From DATKXU01 sp035528905 (GTDB lineage Bacteria > Armatimonadota > UBA5829 > DTJY01), in NCBI GenBank assembly GCA_035528905.1, contig DATKXU010000123.1:1-31460 (forward strand): a DNA stretch of 31,460 nt, written 5' to 3'. Shown here one piece after another: positions 1-7,270 of the stretch. How positions within the stretch are numbered: the stretch's first letter is position 1; each line of letters opens with the position of its first letter. The position numbers and the translations under genes were made by a program. The notes beneath the pieces are model-generated. The model made no database searches, had not been told where the DNA came from, and saw nothing but the letters and a program-made list of their open reading frames with translations.

Positions 1-37
1 GGCCGCGTGTGCAGCCCCGACCGTGGAGGGCCGGGCG

Positions 38-1318
38 CTAGACGATTCCCTCCACCATCTCGAGCGCCTCTGCGATCGCCTCGTCGAAGGCGGTGGCTAC
101 CGCGTCAATCTCCTCCTCCGTGATGATGAGCGGCGGCTCGAAGCGGATGACCTTCGGGTTGTTCAGCGTGTAGGCCGCGATCACGCCGCGCCTCGCCAGC
201 CCGCCGATGACCAGCTCGCCGATGTCCTCGTGTGTGAACTCGACGCCGATCATTAGGCCGAGGCCGCGTACCTCCGTGAGGGCCTTCGGATGCTTATCCT
301 TGATCTCACGAAGCTTTCCGATGAAATACTCGCCGAGCCTCGCTGCTCGGCCCGGCAGGTTTCTGAACCGCGTCGCATGAATCGCCGCGATAGCCGCGCG
401 GCAGGCCAGCGGATTCCCTCCGAATGTGGACGAGTGCATCAGCGGATTCTCGCGGAACATCGCCTCCCAAATCTCAGGAGTACCGATGAACGCGCCGATG
501 GGCATCACGCCGCCGCCAAGGGCCTTCGCCAGGGTCATGATGTCCGGCTCGACGCCCCAGTGCTCGCATGCGAACATCTTCCCGGTTCGGCCCATGCCGG
601 TCTGCACCTCGTCCGCGACGAGGAGCGAGCCGTTCTGCGTGCAAATCTCCCGCAGGCGGGGCAGGTAGTCATCCGGCGGCACGCGGATTCCGCCCTCGCC
701 CTGGATCGGCTCCACGATCACGGCGGCAGTGTTTGGCGTCATCGTACTTTCAACTGCCTTTGCGTCTCCGAATGGGACGTGCTTGAACCCCGGAATCAGC
801 GGCTGGAAAGGCGATTTGTAGAGATCCCTTCCGGTCGCCGAGAGCGAGCCCATACTCTTGCCGTGGAAGCCGCCGATGGTCGAGATGAACTCCGTCCTCT
901 TCGTGTAAATGCGGGCGGCCTTGAGCGCTCCCTCCATGGCTTCCGCGCCGCTGTTGCAGATGAAGCTGTACTGCAGCCGGCCGGGAGTGATCTCCGCCAG
1001 AAGCTCGGCGAGGTCCGCCAGCGGCTTGTTGAAGAATATCTTGGACGAGAGCGGCATGCACTCGAGCTGCTCCTGAACCGCCGCGACCACCTCCGCGTGG
1101 CGATGTCCGAGGCTGAAGACGCCGTACCCGCCCAGGCAGTCAATGTACTCGTTCCCTGAGTAATCGGTGATCTTCGTCCCGTGCGCGGACGCCTCGACGT
1201 CGCCGAAGCCCGCGAACCGCATCAGATTCGCCAGGGTGGGGTTTACGTATGCGGCGTACTTCTCGATCGTCTCCTCGATAACCTGCTCTGCCTCCGAAAG
1301 GCCGGTAGTCTCTTCCAT
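38..1318 (-). CDS. patA: Class III aminotransferase, putrescine aminotransferase type
   Basis: This is a PLP-dependent fold-type I aminotransferase of 426 residues, probably moving the amino group of putrescine (or a related diamine or ornithine-type substrate) to 2-oxoglutarate in the cytoplasm. Visible features are the phosphate-binding CNSGAEAMEGALK around residue 121, ADEVQTGMGRTGKMFACEH around 235 with the cofactor Asp236, and the Schiff-base lysine K265 in TLAKALGGG. HSSTFGGNPLACRAA and TLNNPKVIRFEPPL closely match the E. coli YgjG/PatA pattern, which favours putrescine over acetylornithine. The ATG is supported by a GAGGTG ribosome site 7 bases upstream. It is transcribed away from the repeat-filled spacer behind the CBASS operon, with no obvious functional link to it. 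The family is certain; the substrate is inferred. Confidence 0.85.
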   Translation of the reverse strand: MEETTGLSEAEQVIEETIEKYAAYVNPTLANLMRFAGFGDVEASAHGTKITDYSGNEYIDCLGGYGVFSLGHRHAEVVAAVQEQLECMPLSSKIFFNKPLADLAELLAEITPGRLQYSFICNSGAEAMEGALKAARIYTKRTEFISTIGGFHGKSMGSLSATGRDLYKSPFQPLIPGFKHVPFGDAKAVESTMTPNTAAVIVEPIQGEGGIRVPPDDYLPRLREICTQNGSLLVADEVQTGMGRTGKMFACEHWGVEPDIMTLAKALGGGVMPIGAFIGTPEIWEAMFRENPLMHSSTFGGNPLACRAAIAAIHATRFRNLPGRAARLGEYFIGKLREIKDKHPKALTEVRGLGLMIGVEFTHEDIGELVIGGLARRGVIAAYTLNNPKVIRFEPPLIITEEEIDAVATAFDEAIAEALEMVEGIV

Positions 1319-1340
1319 AGCATTTCACCTCGCCTTGCTT

Positions 1341-1430
1341 CCACTCGCGAATCCTACTCGTACTCGTGCTCGTGAATCGTGATACTGGATACTGGATACT
1401 TGATGCTGGATACTTGATGCTGGCGGCTGG
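1341..1430. repeat. Low-complexity tandem words upstream of the aminotransferase
   Basis: Two sets of degenerate short tandem words lie back to back: TACTCGTACTCGTGCTCGTG, flanked by near-copies of CTCGTGAATC, then several units of the type ATACTGGATACTTGATGCTGG. They fill the spacer just upstream of the aminotransferase ribosome site. The units are too short and irregular for a CRISPR array. They belong to the same style of spacer repeat seen at many other places in this window. Confidence 0.75.
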
Positions 1431-1501
1431 CATTCCGGCCGCGCATGCTCAACAGCTAGGTTTGATTTCTCACGCGGGTAATCCTGCACGGGAACACGGG
1501 G

Positions 1502-1544
1502 AATGTTGAATCCGCCGAGGCGGAAACGTCCAACGCTCAACATT
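1502..1544. repeat. Inverted repeat between TIR-SAVED and aminotransferase genes
   Basis: AATGTTG (1502-1508) pairs with CAACATT (1538-1544), with a small CCGCC/GGCGG hairpin inside. The right arm contains CAACGCTCAACAT (1531-1543), which recurs exactly at 4840-4852 on the other side of the CBASS genes. Confidence 0.55.
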
Positions 1545-1562
1545 GAACGCTGAGACTCTTTG

Positions 1563-1576
1563 TGGAAGCGTTTCCA
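1563..1576. promoter_or_regulatory. LacI-like palindrome, function unknown
   Basis: TGGAAGCGTTTCCA is an almost perfect palindrome of the type bound by LacI-family repressors. No promoter or start codon sits next to it, so an operator role is doubtful. A related palindrome, TGGAAAAGATTTCCA, occurs at 4572-4586 beyond the other end of the CBASS operon. Confidence 0.25.
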
Positions 1577-1591
1577 GCGGAGAAATGCAAA

Positions 1592-1607
1592 GCACAAAAC
1601 TTTGTGC
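1592..1607 (-). terminator. Weak hairpin downstream of the CBASS operon
   Basis: GCACAA and TTGTGC form a 6-bp stem with a 4-base loop about 20 bases past the stop of the TIR-SAVED gene. On the minus strand it is followed by CTTTGCATTT, a poor U-tract. It is the only terminator candidate for the operon and is weak. Confidence 0.3.
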
Positions 1608-1627
1608 CAAACACGGATCAAGGGCGG

Positions 1628-2803
1628 TCATAGTTTGCCCCCAGGGATGCGACAGGAAGGCGTGTATCCAGTGCCATCCCACTCGTACAGATGCACCGGC
1701 GGCATGCCACGGAACTGTTGCCCTAGCAGTATCATGAACGTCTGCGGTACTGCAGCGAAGATATGAATCTCCGATATCAAGCATTCCGTGATCATTCGCT
1801 CAATCTCGGAGTAGGCATGGGCTGCCATGGCCCGGCAAAGGGCTGCGTCCACTGAAAACGCCATACTTGGAGGGTGAAGCTGCAGCCGCAGAGGTGGTTG
1901 CAGGCGGCGGGCGCGGAGGAAGGCATCAACACATGCAGGCACGTTTTTGTCACCTGAAGCTATCTCCACAAAAAGGCGGCGGGTCTTAGCATCGCCCTTT
2001 TGTGTATACACCACAAAAGGTTTAGTATCCGCATAGCATACATCCGTCCGCCACACCTTGTGCGCCGTCTGCTGAATGTCCATGTCAAACTGGGAAAATA
2101 CTCGACCGAACATAAAAGCAGTACTGAGATGCTTGGACCCATGCACGTGCAGTCGGGGCCGACCGTATACATACGAAAGAGCCTGCTCTACATCTATTAG
2201 CCCGCCGAGCAATTGCGTCCAGAGCTTACCATCCCCAACACCTTGGGCGAACGCGGAAGTGGCATCGATGCGCAGCATATCGGTGGGCTTGTCAGGCATC
2301 AGTTTGAGGGTGCTAATCTGCAACGAGATACCGTCTGTGCACGGGAGTGCTGTGCGTTCAAGGTATTTATGAAGTACCGCCCGTGCGATGGTAGCATAGC
2401 CAAGATCGAGATCGGCCCGCTTATCTAGCCGAATGGTATGGGTTAGTGATAGGTCGAAGCCAAAGTCCCCCAAGCTGTAAAGGGCAAGTTCATCGAACGT
2501 TATGCACCGGGGTACAGCGAAGAGAGCAAACGAGGGATCAGCCACGTGGACCGTCCAGGCTTCGTCCATCTCTTTTCGTATGAATTCCCGCCTGAAACAC
2601 TGCTTTGTGGCATAGAGAAGTAGGCCAAAACAGTCTTCACGAATGGCTCGGCGAGCTTCGGTTTCGCATTCATCAGCAACCGAGAAGCCGCCGGATTTGT
2701 CGACCCAGGGAACAATGCCGCGCATGCGGAGAGCACTAGCTAGCTGGTTGACCTCAACGAGGTCACCGCTATAGTATGATAGAAAGAGCTTCTTTATGGT
2801 CAT
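1628..2803 (-). CDS. TIR-SAVED effector of a CBASS system
   Basis: A 391-residue protein with two domains. The N-terminal TIR domain (about 1-130) opens KKLFLSYYSGD, has GIVPWVDKSG, and shows the CFRREFIRKE region (69-78) where TIR NADases carry the catalytic glutamate (E78 or E73). The C-terminal part (about 190-385) fits SAVED: RRLFVEIASGDKNVP, then the closing IHIFAAVPQTFMILLG, MPPVHLYEWDG and YTPSCRI. In studied TIR-SAVED proteins a cyclic nucleotide, cA3 in the described case, binds SAVED and drives assembly that activates NAD+ cleavage, killing or arresting the infected cell. It is third in the operon, its start overlapping the E2-like gene by 35 bases. Base composition is more AT-rich than the neighbours, which suggests transfer. 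No membrane segment is seen. Domain calls are by eye; the ligand is inferred. Confidence 0.88.
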   Translation of the reverse strand: MTIKKLFLSYYSGDLVEVNQLASALRMRGIVPWVDKSGGFSVADECETEARRAIREDCFGLLLYATKQCFRREFIRKEMDEAWTVHVADPSFALFAVPRCITFDELALYSLGDFGFDLSLTHTIRLDKRADLDLGYATIARAVLHKYLERTALPCTDGISLQISTLKLMPDKPTDMLRIDATSAFAQGVGDGKLWTQLLGGLIDVEQALSYVYGRPRLHVHGSKHLSTAFMFGRVFSQFDMDIQQTAHKVWRTDVCYADTKPFVVYTQKGDAKTRRLFVEIASGDKNVPACVDAFLRARRLQPPLRLQLHPPSMAFSVDAALCRAMAAHAYSEIERMITECLISEIHIFAAVPQTFMILLGQQFRGMPPVHLYEWDGTGYTPSCRIPGGKL

Positions 2804-3248
2804 TTGTATCTTGTGTCTCTGTCTTCGGTCCGGTATGCGATGAGGAGGGACCTAACCAGGTCCCTGTATCAAGCCAAAGCTCGTAGAAACGCAACCACAG
2901 CGAGGTCCATGGCAGTATCGTTTCCGCTATCAATTGATCCCGGCGCCATCTCCACTCCTTTGGCCAAAACAGGCAGAGCCTTCCATCAGGGTACAAATGT
3001 AGGGCTCCTGGAACCAAGTCTGGCCATAATACTCTGACCTGTGGGGTTTCCCATATTTTATAGCGAACTTCCACTAAATAAGCTGGAGATAGCTCTGTGG
3101 GTTGCAGTCTGCCTTGCCAGGTGGCTATCTTCCCATTCCGCTCCCGCTTATACAAGAAATTGCCTGGGAAGCGTTGTTGTATCTGCAGGTTCTGCAGTTC
3201 AAAGCTTACTTCGCGAATCCTGAAAGTACTACTCTTCGGATGGGCCAT
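2769..3248 (-). CDS. CBASS E2-like conjugating protein, stand-alone (short type II)
   Basis: A 159-residue protein with the pattern of the E2-like proteins in short type II CBASS: WQGRLQP, YLVEVRYKI, a TPQVRVLWP strand, then HLYPDGRLCLFWP, with Cys92 as the likely thioester cysteine and His84 just before it, followed by ILPWTSLWLRFYELWLDTG and WLG near the end. Family knowledge: such proteins modify the C-terminus of the partner CD-NTase and raise its activity, like the E2 half of Cap2, but without an E1 domain or a JAB peptidase. Neither E1 nor JAB is encoded nearby. The start overlaps the CD-NTase end by 20 bases and the end overlaps TIR-SAVED by 35, so translation is probably coupled. The last 25 residues are polar and probably flexible. 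Confidence 0.85.
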   Translation of the reverse strand: MAHPKSSTFRIREVSFELQNLQIQQRFPGNFLYKRERNGKIATWQGRLQPTELSPAYLVEVRYKIWETPQVRVLWPDLVPGALHLYPDGRLCLFWPKEWRWRRDQLIAETILPWTSLWLRFYELWLDTGTWLGPSSSHTGPKTETQDTNDHKEALSIIL

Positions 3249-4332
3249 GGAATCTAGTTTCTAGTGATTGCACGGGTTTTATTGGCTGCACAGATAGTAT
3301 CTTTGCTGGCTGGGGTAGGGTTACCAATCCTGTGGCAGTTACGCTCGCCTGGCCGGGCCAGGCTGCTGTAGCGGCCTGCGATGCTGCCTCCTGAACGTCA
3401 GATGGGAAGTACTCCGCGCCGAAGATCCTCTGCCAATACACGATGGCCGCTCCGCGGTCTTTTGCGTTCAGTGCCTTGGCCGCCCACTCACGTCCTTCGC
3501 TCACCCTACGCATGAATGTCTCGAAATGCGTTCTGCCCCAGTTCCAGGAGATATTGTGCCCAAGCAAAGGGTCAGAGATGTTAGGGGTAGCTCCGTCATC
3601 CCTACCCATAAGAGAGGCATATTGTCGGTATATCTCATCAAATAGGTCGCAAACCAGTTCAGCGAGCGACTCGGCGGTATTCAACCCGCCTTCTCGGGTT
3701 ATGTGATGTACCAACAACGCGCCCAGCCAGTAGCTCTTGGGCCGTCGAGTCCGCATCTGGTGGTTCCGAAAATGCTTCAACAGCTTACCAAGAGGCTTCA
3801 CCTTCTCACGGTGCTCGCCATTTAACGTGTTGAGCAAGTTGGTGTACCCGCACGGATGCGACTTTATCCACTTGTTGAATCCCCGGTCTGGAACATACAG
3901 TGGTTCGTCGAATCCATTAGGCGCGATACACGGTACCACATCGAGGTGGAAATCGGGTTTCTCGATATGTACATGTACGGACCGTCTTGCTTGTTTGATA
4001 TCGACATCGGCGTATCCATTATAACCGAGGGCGTCAGGTAGGTCGTCTAGTGCTGCCTTTAGATCCTGGATCAGTTGTTTAGCTTCGGGTTCGTTGGTGT
4101 CGGGATCACCATCAACTCTCACTAAGAAATCTACATCCTTGACGTCACCAACACACATTTGCTGAGCGTACGAGCCTACCAGGCGGGAATGCGGTGCAAG
4201 TGTTTCGAAGTCCTCATGTTCTGCGAGGTAATCTCGTACAAGGACTGGCAAATTGTGAGCCGCGTCGAGGCGGTCCTGGGGTGGTCGGATGTTCTTGAGT
4301 AACTCTTCAAATTGCGTCACAAGCGTAAACAT
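3229..4332 (-). CDS. CD-NTase (cGAS/DncV-like nucleotidyltransferase) of CBASS
   Basis: A 367-residue cytoplasmic nucleotidyltransferase that should make a cyclic di- or trinucleotide after phage infection. The catalytic core is visible: GSYAQQM at 53-59, the DVD pair D66/D68 and the third acidic residue D131 in FHLDVVPCI. A helical C-terminal domain follows (KPLGKLLKHFRNHQM, YWLGALLVHHI). The last 50 residues are a Pro/Gln-rich tail ending HGPSEE, plausibly the arm that the E2-like protein acts on, although it does not end in glycine. It is first in the operon behind a TATAAT promoter. The ATG lies about 12 bases from AAAGGAGA, slightly far, and no better start is seen. The clade and product are not readable by eye; the TIR-SAVED partner suggests a cyclic trinucleotide. 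Confidence 0.88.
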   Translation of the reverse strand: MFTLVTQFEELLKNIRPPQDRLDAAHNLPVLVRDYLAEHEDFETLAPHSRLVGSYAQQMCVGDVKDVDFLVRVDGDPDTNEPEAKQLIQDLKAALDDLPDALGYNGYADVDIKQARRSVHVHIEKPDFHLDVVPCIAPNGFDEPLYVPDRGFNKWIKSHPCGYTNLLNTLNGEHREKVKPLGKLLKHFRNHQMRTRRPKSYWLGALLVHHITREGGLNTAESLAELVCDLFDEIYRQYASLMGRDDGATPNISDPLLGHNISWNWGRTHFETFMRRVSEGREWAAKALNAKDRGAAIVYWQRIFGAEYFPSDVQEAASQAATAAWPGQASVTATGLVTLPQPAKILSVQPIKPVQSLETRFHGPSEE

Positions 4333-4396
4333 AGGTTTTCGAAGTCTCCTTTGTACTATCCTCTGTGTTAAGGTCTCCTTAGCCAGTTACCGTGTT

Positions 4397-4425
4397 ATTA
4401 TACCACAATATCTCGTCGAGTGCAA
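4397..4425 (-). promoter_or_regulatory. Sigma-70 promoter of the CBASS operon
   Basis: On the minus strand TTGCAC (4425-4420) and a perfect TATAAT (4402-4397) are separated by 17 bases. Transcription would start near 4390, leaving a leader of nearly 60 bases that contains the palindromic word AAGGAGACCTT and a second AAGGAGAC copy. No operator is obvious, so basal constitutive expression is likely. Confidence 0.8.
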
Positions 4426-4566
4426 CCCTTTGTGGCACAACATGCAGCCCCTGGGCAAGCTGTGGAAATAGGTCAGGCTTTGGGCAGTAGACTGTCTGCG
4501 ATGGGGCATTGAGCACAGTACGTTACCCCAAAGGCTCACAGCAAAGGATTTCCCATCCCAGTGCCG

Positions 4567-4660
4567 GGCGGTGGAAAAGATTTCCACCGCCAACCTAGTT
4601 GTACGGGAGGGCGACGCTCCTGTCCGCTGCGGCGGATTCGGCGGGGGCCTCACCCTCCCG
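4567..4660. repeat. Palindromic repeat element between CBASS and the GH94 gene
   Basis: A perfect 11-bp inverted repeat, GGCGGTGGAAA (4567-4577) and TTTCCACCGCC (4581-4591) with loop AGA, is followed by a second inverted repeat, CGGGAGGG (4604-4611) with CCCTCCCG (4653-4660). The inside holds GTCCGCTGCGGCGGATTCGG, similar to a hairpin at 14589-14614. No U-tract follows on either strand, so it reads as a dispersed repeat and not a terminator. Confidence 0.6.
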
Positions 4661-4769
4661 GATGCCCTTTTTAAACAATCCCACGTTCAGAGTTCCTCCG
4701 GGTTTCCCCTCTGTGCTTCCATGTTCCCCTTCGGCTTGACTCAGGTGGCCGAAATTGTGTACGCTTCTT

Positions 4770-4866
4770 GGGGAAGTCGGTGGTCGGTGGTCGTTAGTGG
4801 CCAGTATACGGCCTCCGGGGTCACTCATCACTCATCACTCAACGCTCAACATGCATCACTCATCAC
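4770..4866. repeat. Low-complexity tandem words in the GH94 leader
   Basis: GGTCGGTGGTCG words are followed by CACTCATCACTCATCACTC, a CAACGCTCAACAT copy (4840-4852, exact match to 1531-1543) and another CATCACTCATCAC, ending directly at the GGAGGA ribosome site of the GH94 gene. The rest of the 4333-4876 spacer holds only the CBASS promoter and the palindromic element. No promoter for the GH94 gene could be picked out. Confidence 0.65.
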
Positions 4867-4876
4867 GGAGGAACTC

Positions 4877-7270
4877 GTGGGGCTGGAAGAGTACGGGCGG
4901 TTTTCGGAGGATGGGAGAGAGTTCATCATCACGCGGCCGGATACGCCCGCGCCGTGGGTGAACTACATCTCGAACTCCCGGTACACCGGCCTGGTGACGA
5001 ACGCCGGTGGCGGATACAGCTTCTACATCTGCCCGAGGGACTCGCGGATCACCAGGCACCGGTACAACTGCCTCCCGTGGGATCGTCCGGGCAGGTACGT
5101 CTACCTCCGCGATGAGGACGGCGAATACTGGTCGCTGACCTGGCAGCCGGTCGGAAAACAGCCCGACTTCTACGAGTGCCGGCACGGCATGGGCTATACC
5201 CAAATCGAGACCGAGTACCGGGGAATCCGCGGCAAAATCCTTTATTTCGTCCCGCTCGAGGACGACCTTGAAGTCTGGCGCGTGACACTCGAAAACCGTG
5301 CGGATCGGCCTCGGAAGCTGGATGTCTTCTCCTATGTCGAGCTCTGCCTGGGCCACGCGCTGGTGGACCTCATCAACCAGCCGAACGACCAGCACTTCAA
5401 CGTCGTCACCTTCGACCGGCGGAACGGCATCCTCTACGCGACGAAAAACTACTGGGTCACCTACCAGGGCGCGACCGTCAAGCAGCCGAATCAGGCGTGG
5501 AACAAGCACGTCTTCTTCGCCTCGTCCCTGCCGGCGAAAGGCTTCGACGGCAAGAAGGATGCGTTCATCGGCCGGTGGCGCTCCGAATCGAATCCCGTCG
5601 TGGTGGACGAAGGCCGATGCCGGGATACCGAGATCACGGCGGGGGATGCGTGCGCCGCCCTTCAAAGCGGAATCACCCTGGCGCCCGGAGAGATAGCGGA
5701 GTTCGCGGTCCTGATGGGAGTCGTGGATCGGGAGGGATACTCGGAGCTTGCTCCTCCGCTGGTGGCGAAATACCGCGATCCGGCGAACATCAGCGCTGCC
5801 TTCGAAGGTGTCAGGCGCTACTGGAATGCTTACCTTTCGACCGCTCAAGCCGAGACTCCCGACCCGCAGATGAATCTGATGCTGAATACCTGGGCGAAGC
5901 GCCAGGCGTGGGTCACTTTCCACATGCATCGAACTGCCGGCTACTACCACGGCGGACTGCTGTTCGGAACGGGCGTCCGCGACCAGTGCCAGGACTCGAT
6001 GGGCCCGGTCATGGCGGAGCCATCGGTGGTTGCCGAGCGAATCTGCGAGGTCCTGTCTCACCAGTTCGCAGATGGGAGCGCCCTCCACAACTACTTCCCG
6101 CTCACCGGGCAGGGAGAGAAGACCGGGCACTCCGATACACCGCTGTGGCTGCCGCTTGCCGTGATGTCGTACCTGAAGGAGACGGGCGATCTCGATTTCC
6201 TGAATCGAGTCGTGCCATATCAGGACGAGGGAGAAGGCACGGTGCTCGAGCACGTCATCCGCGCGGCCGATTACCCTCTCGGCAATCTCACGCCCGGGCA
6301 TCTGCCGAAGTTCGGGCCGGGCGACTGGAACGACTCCCTGGATTACGTCGGCAGGCAGGGGATAGGGGAGAGCGTCTGGGTCGCCGAGTTCCTGTGCTAC
6401 ATCCTGCGCGAAGCCGCCGACCTTCTCGACCGGATCGGGATGAGCGGCGAGGCGGCGCATTACCGCTCTGAGTACGCCCGAATCGCGGAGGTCCTGAATG
6501 CTCTTTGCTGGGATGGCGAATGGTATATCCGGGGAACACGCGATGATGGCGGCGTCATCGGCTCGAGGACGAACGAAGAGGGCCGCATATTCATGAACGC
6601 GCAGAGCTGGGCTGTGATCAGCGGCATCGCGCCGGAAGATCGCGCGCGCACGGCTATGGATTCGGCCTACGGGATGCTGAATACGCCGATAGGGCCTAAG
6701 ATTTTGACCCCAGCTTATACAAAGGTGGACCCAGGCATAGGCCTGGCGACGCGCTGCGTCCCCGGCAAGAAGGAGAATGCCGGGATCTTCAACCATGTCG
6801 CGGCGTGGGCGATTCTTGCCGAGTGCCTGCTCGGAAACGGCGGCCGTGCCTATGAGTATTATCGCAAGACAATGCCGATGAACCAGGCGCATGACCCGGA
6901 TGTCTACCGGATGGAGCCCTACGTCTACTCCGAGTATGTGACCAGCCCGGATCACCCGACCTTCGGCGAGGCGAGTCATTCGTGGCTCACCGGCTCGGCG
7001 GTCTGGATGCTCCGCGGCGGGCTGGACTACATTCTGGGCGCGCGGCCTACATACGATGGCCTCATGCTCGACCCCTGCATTCCGTCCGAGTGGGACGGCT
7101 TCAGGATTACGCGGAAGTTCAGGGGCGCGGTGTATGAGATCGCGGTCGAGAATCCCGATCATGTCGAGCACGGAGCCGCGAGCATCGAGGTGGACGGCAA
7201 GCCCATCGAGGGGAACGTGCTGCCGCTGTTCGAAGAGGGTGCCCACAGTGTCCGCTGCCGGATGGGTTAG
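4877..7270 (+). CDS. GH94 family glycoside phosphorylase (cellobiose/chitobiose phosphorylase-like)
   Basis: A 797-residue enzyme of the former GT36 family, which cleaves a beta-linked disaccharide or short oligosaccharide with phosphate to give an alpha-sugar-1-phosphate. It has the N-terminal beta-sandwich (TGLVTNAGGGYSFY, VWRVTLENRADRPRKLDVFSY) and the (alpha/alpha)6 barrel (RDQCQDSMGPVMAEP, GDWNDSLDYVG, SWLTGSAVWM). The DWND motif at 483-486 provides the general acid. The reading frame opens back to 4571, but that extension translates spacer repeats. GTG at 4877 has GGAGGA 4-5 bases upstream and gives the usual family length. There is no signal peptide, so it is cytoplasmic. Its stop shares TTAG with the convergent glycosyltransferase gene. 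Substrate cannot be told from sequence alone; cellobiose, chitobiose and cellodextrin are all possible. Confidence 0.88.
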   Translation: MGLEEYGRFSEDGREFIITRPDTPAPWVNYISNSRYTGLVTNAGGGYSFYICPRDSRITRHRYNCLPWDRPGRYVYLRDEDGEYWSLTWQPVGKQPDFYECRHGMGYTQIETEYRGIRGKILYFVPLEDDLEVWRVTLENRADRPRKLDVFSYVELCLGHALVDLINQPNDQHFNVVTFDRRNGILYATKNYWVTYQGATVKQPNQAWNKHVFFASSLPAKGFDGKKDAFIGRWRSESNPVVVDEGRCRDTEITAGDACAALQSGITLAPGEIAEFAVLMGVVDREGYSELAPPLVAKYRDPANISAAFEGVRRYWNAYLSTAQAETPDPQMNLMLNTWAKRQAWVTFHMHRTAGYYHGGLLFGTGVRDQCQDSMGPVMAEPSVVAERICEVLSHQFADGSALHNYFPLTGQGEKTGHSDTPLWLPLAVMSYLKETGDLDFLNRVVPYQDEGEGTVLEHVIRAADYPLGNLTPGHLPKFGPGDWNDSLDYVGRQGIGESVWVAEFLCYILREAADLLDRIGMSGEAAHYRSEYARIAEVLNALCWDGEWYIRGTRDDGGVIGSRTNEEGRIFMNAQSWAVISGIAPEDRARTAMDSAYGMLNTPIGPKILTPAYTKVDPGIGLATRCVPGKKENAGIFNHVAAWAILAECLLGNGGRAYEYYRKTMPMNQAHDPDVYRMEPYVYSEYVTSPDHPTFGEASHSWLTGSAVWMLRGGLDYILGARPTYDGLMLDPCIPSEWDGFRITRKFRGAVYEIAVENPDHVEHGAASIEVDGKPIEGNVLPLFEEGAHSVRCRMG

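Noticed and set aside
1341..1430. Possible CRISPR or regulatory array upstream of the aminotransferase
   Set aside because: Degenerate adjoining words without spacers; same style as other spacer repeats.
1628..2803. TIR protein as part of a Thoeris or plain TIR toxin system
   Set aside because: The C-terminal half fits SAVED and the operon carries CD-NTase and E2-like genes, so CBASS explains it better.
4567..4591. Perfect 11-bp hairpin as a terminator
   Set aside because: No U-tract on either strand and no gene ends next to it.
4820..4866. Possible CRISPR-like repeats
   Set aside because: Units are about 8 bases with no unique spacers of constant length and no cas genes nearby.
4571..4876. 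Upstream extension of the GH94 reading frame
   Set aside because: It translates a palindromic repeat and CACTCAT words; GTG at 4877 with GGAGGA fits the family length.
4856..7246. Long minus-strand open frame of 796 codons opposite the GH94 gene
   Set aside because: It is a mirror of GC-rich coding bias. The plus-strand frame has full GH94 motifs and this one has no recognisable domain.
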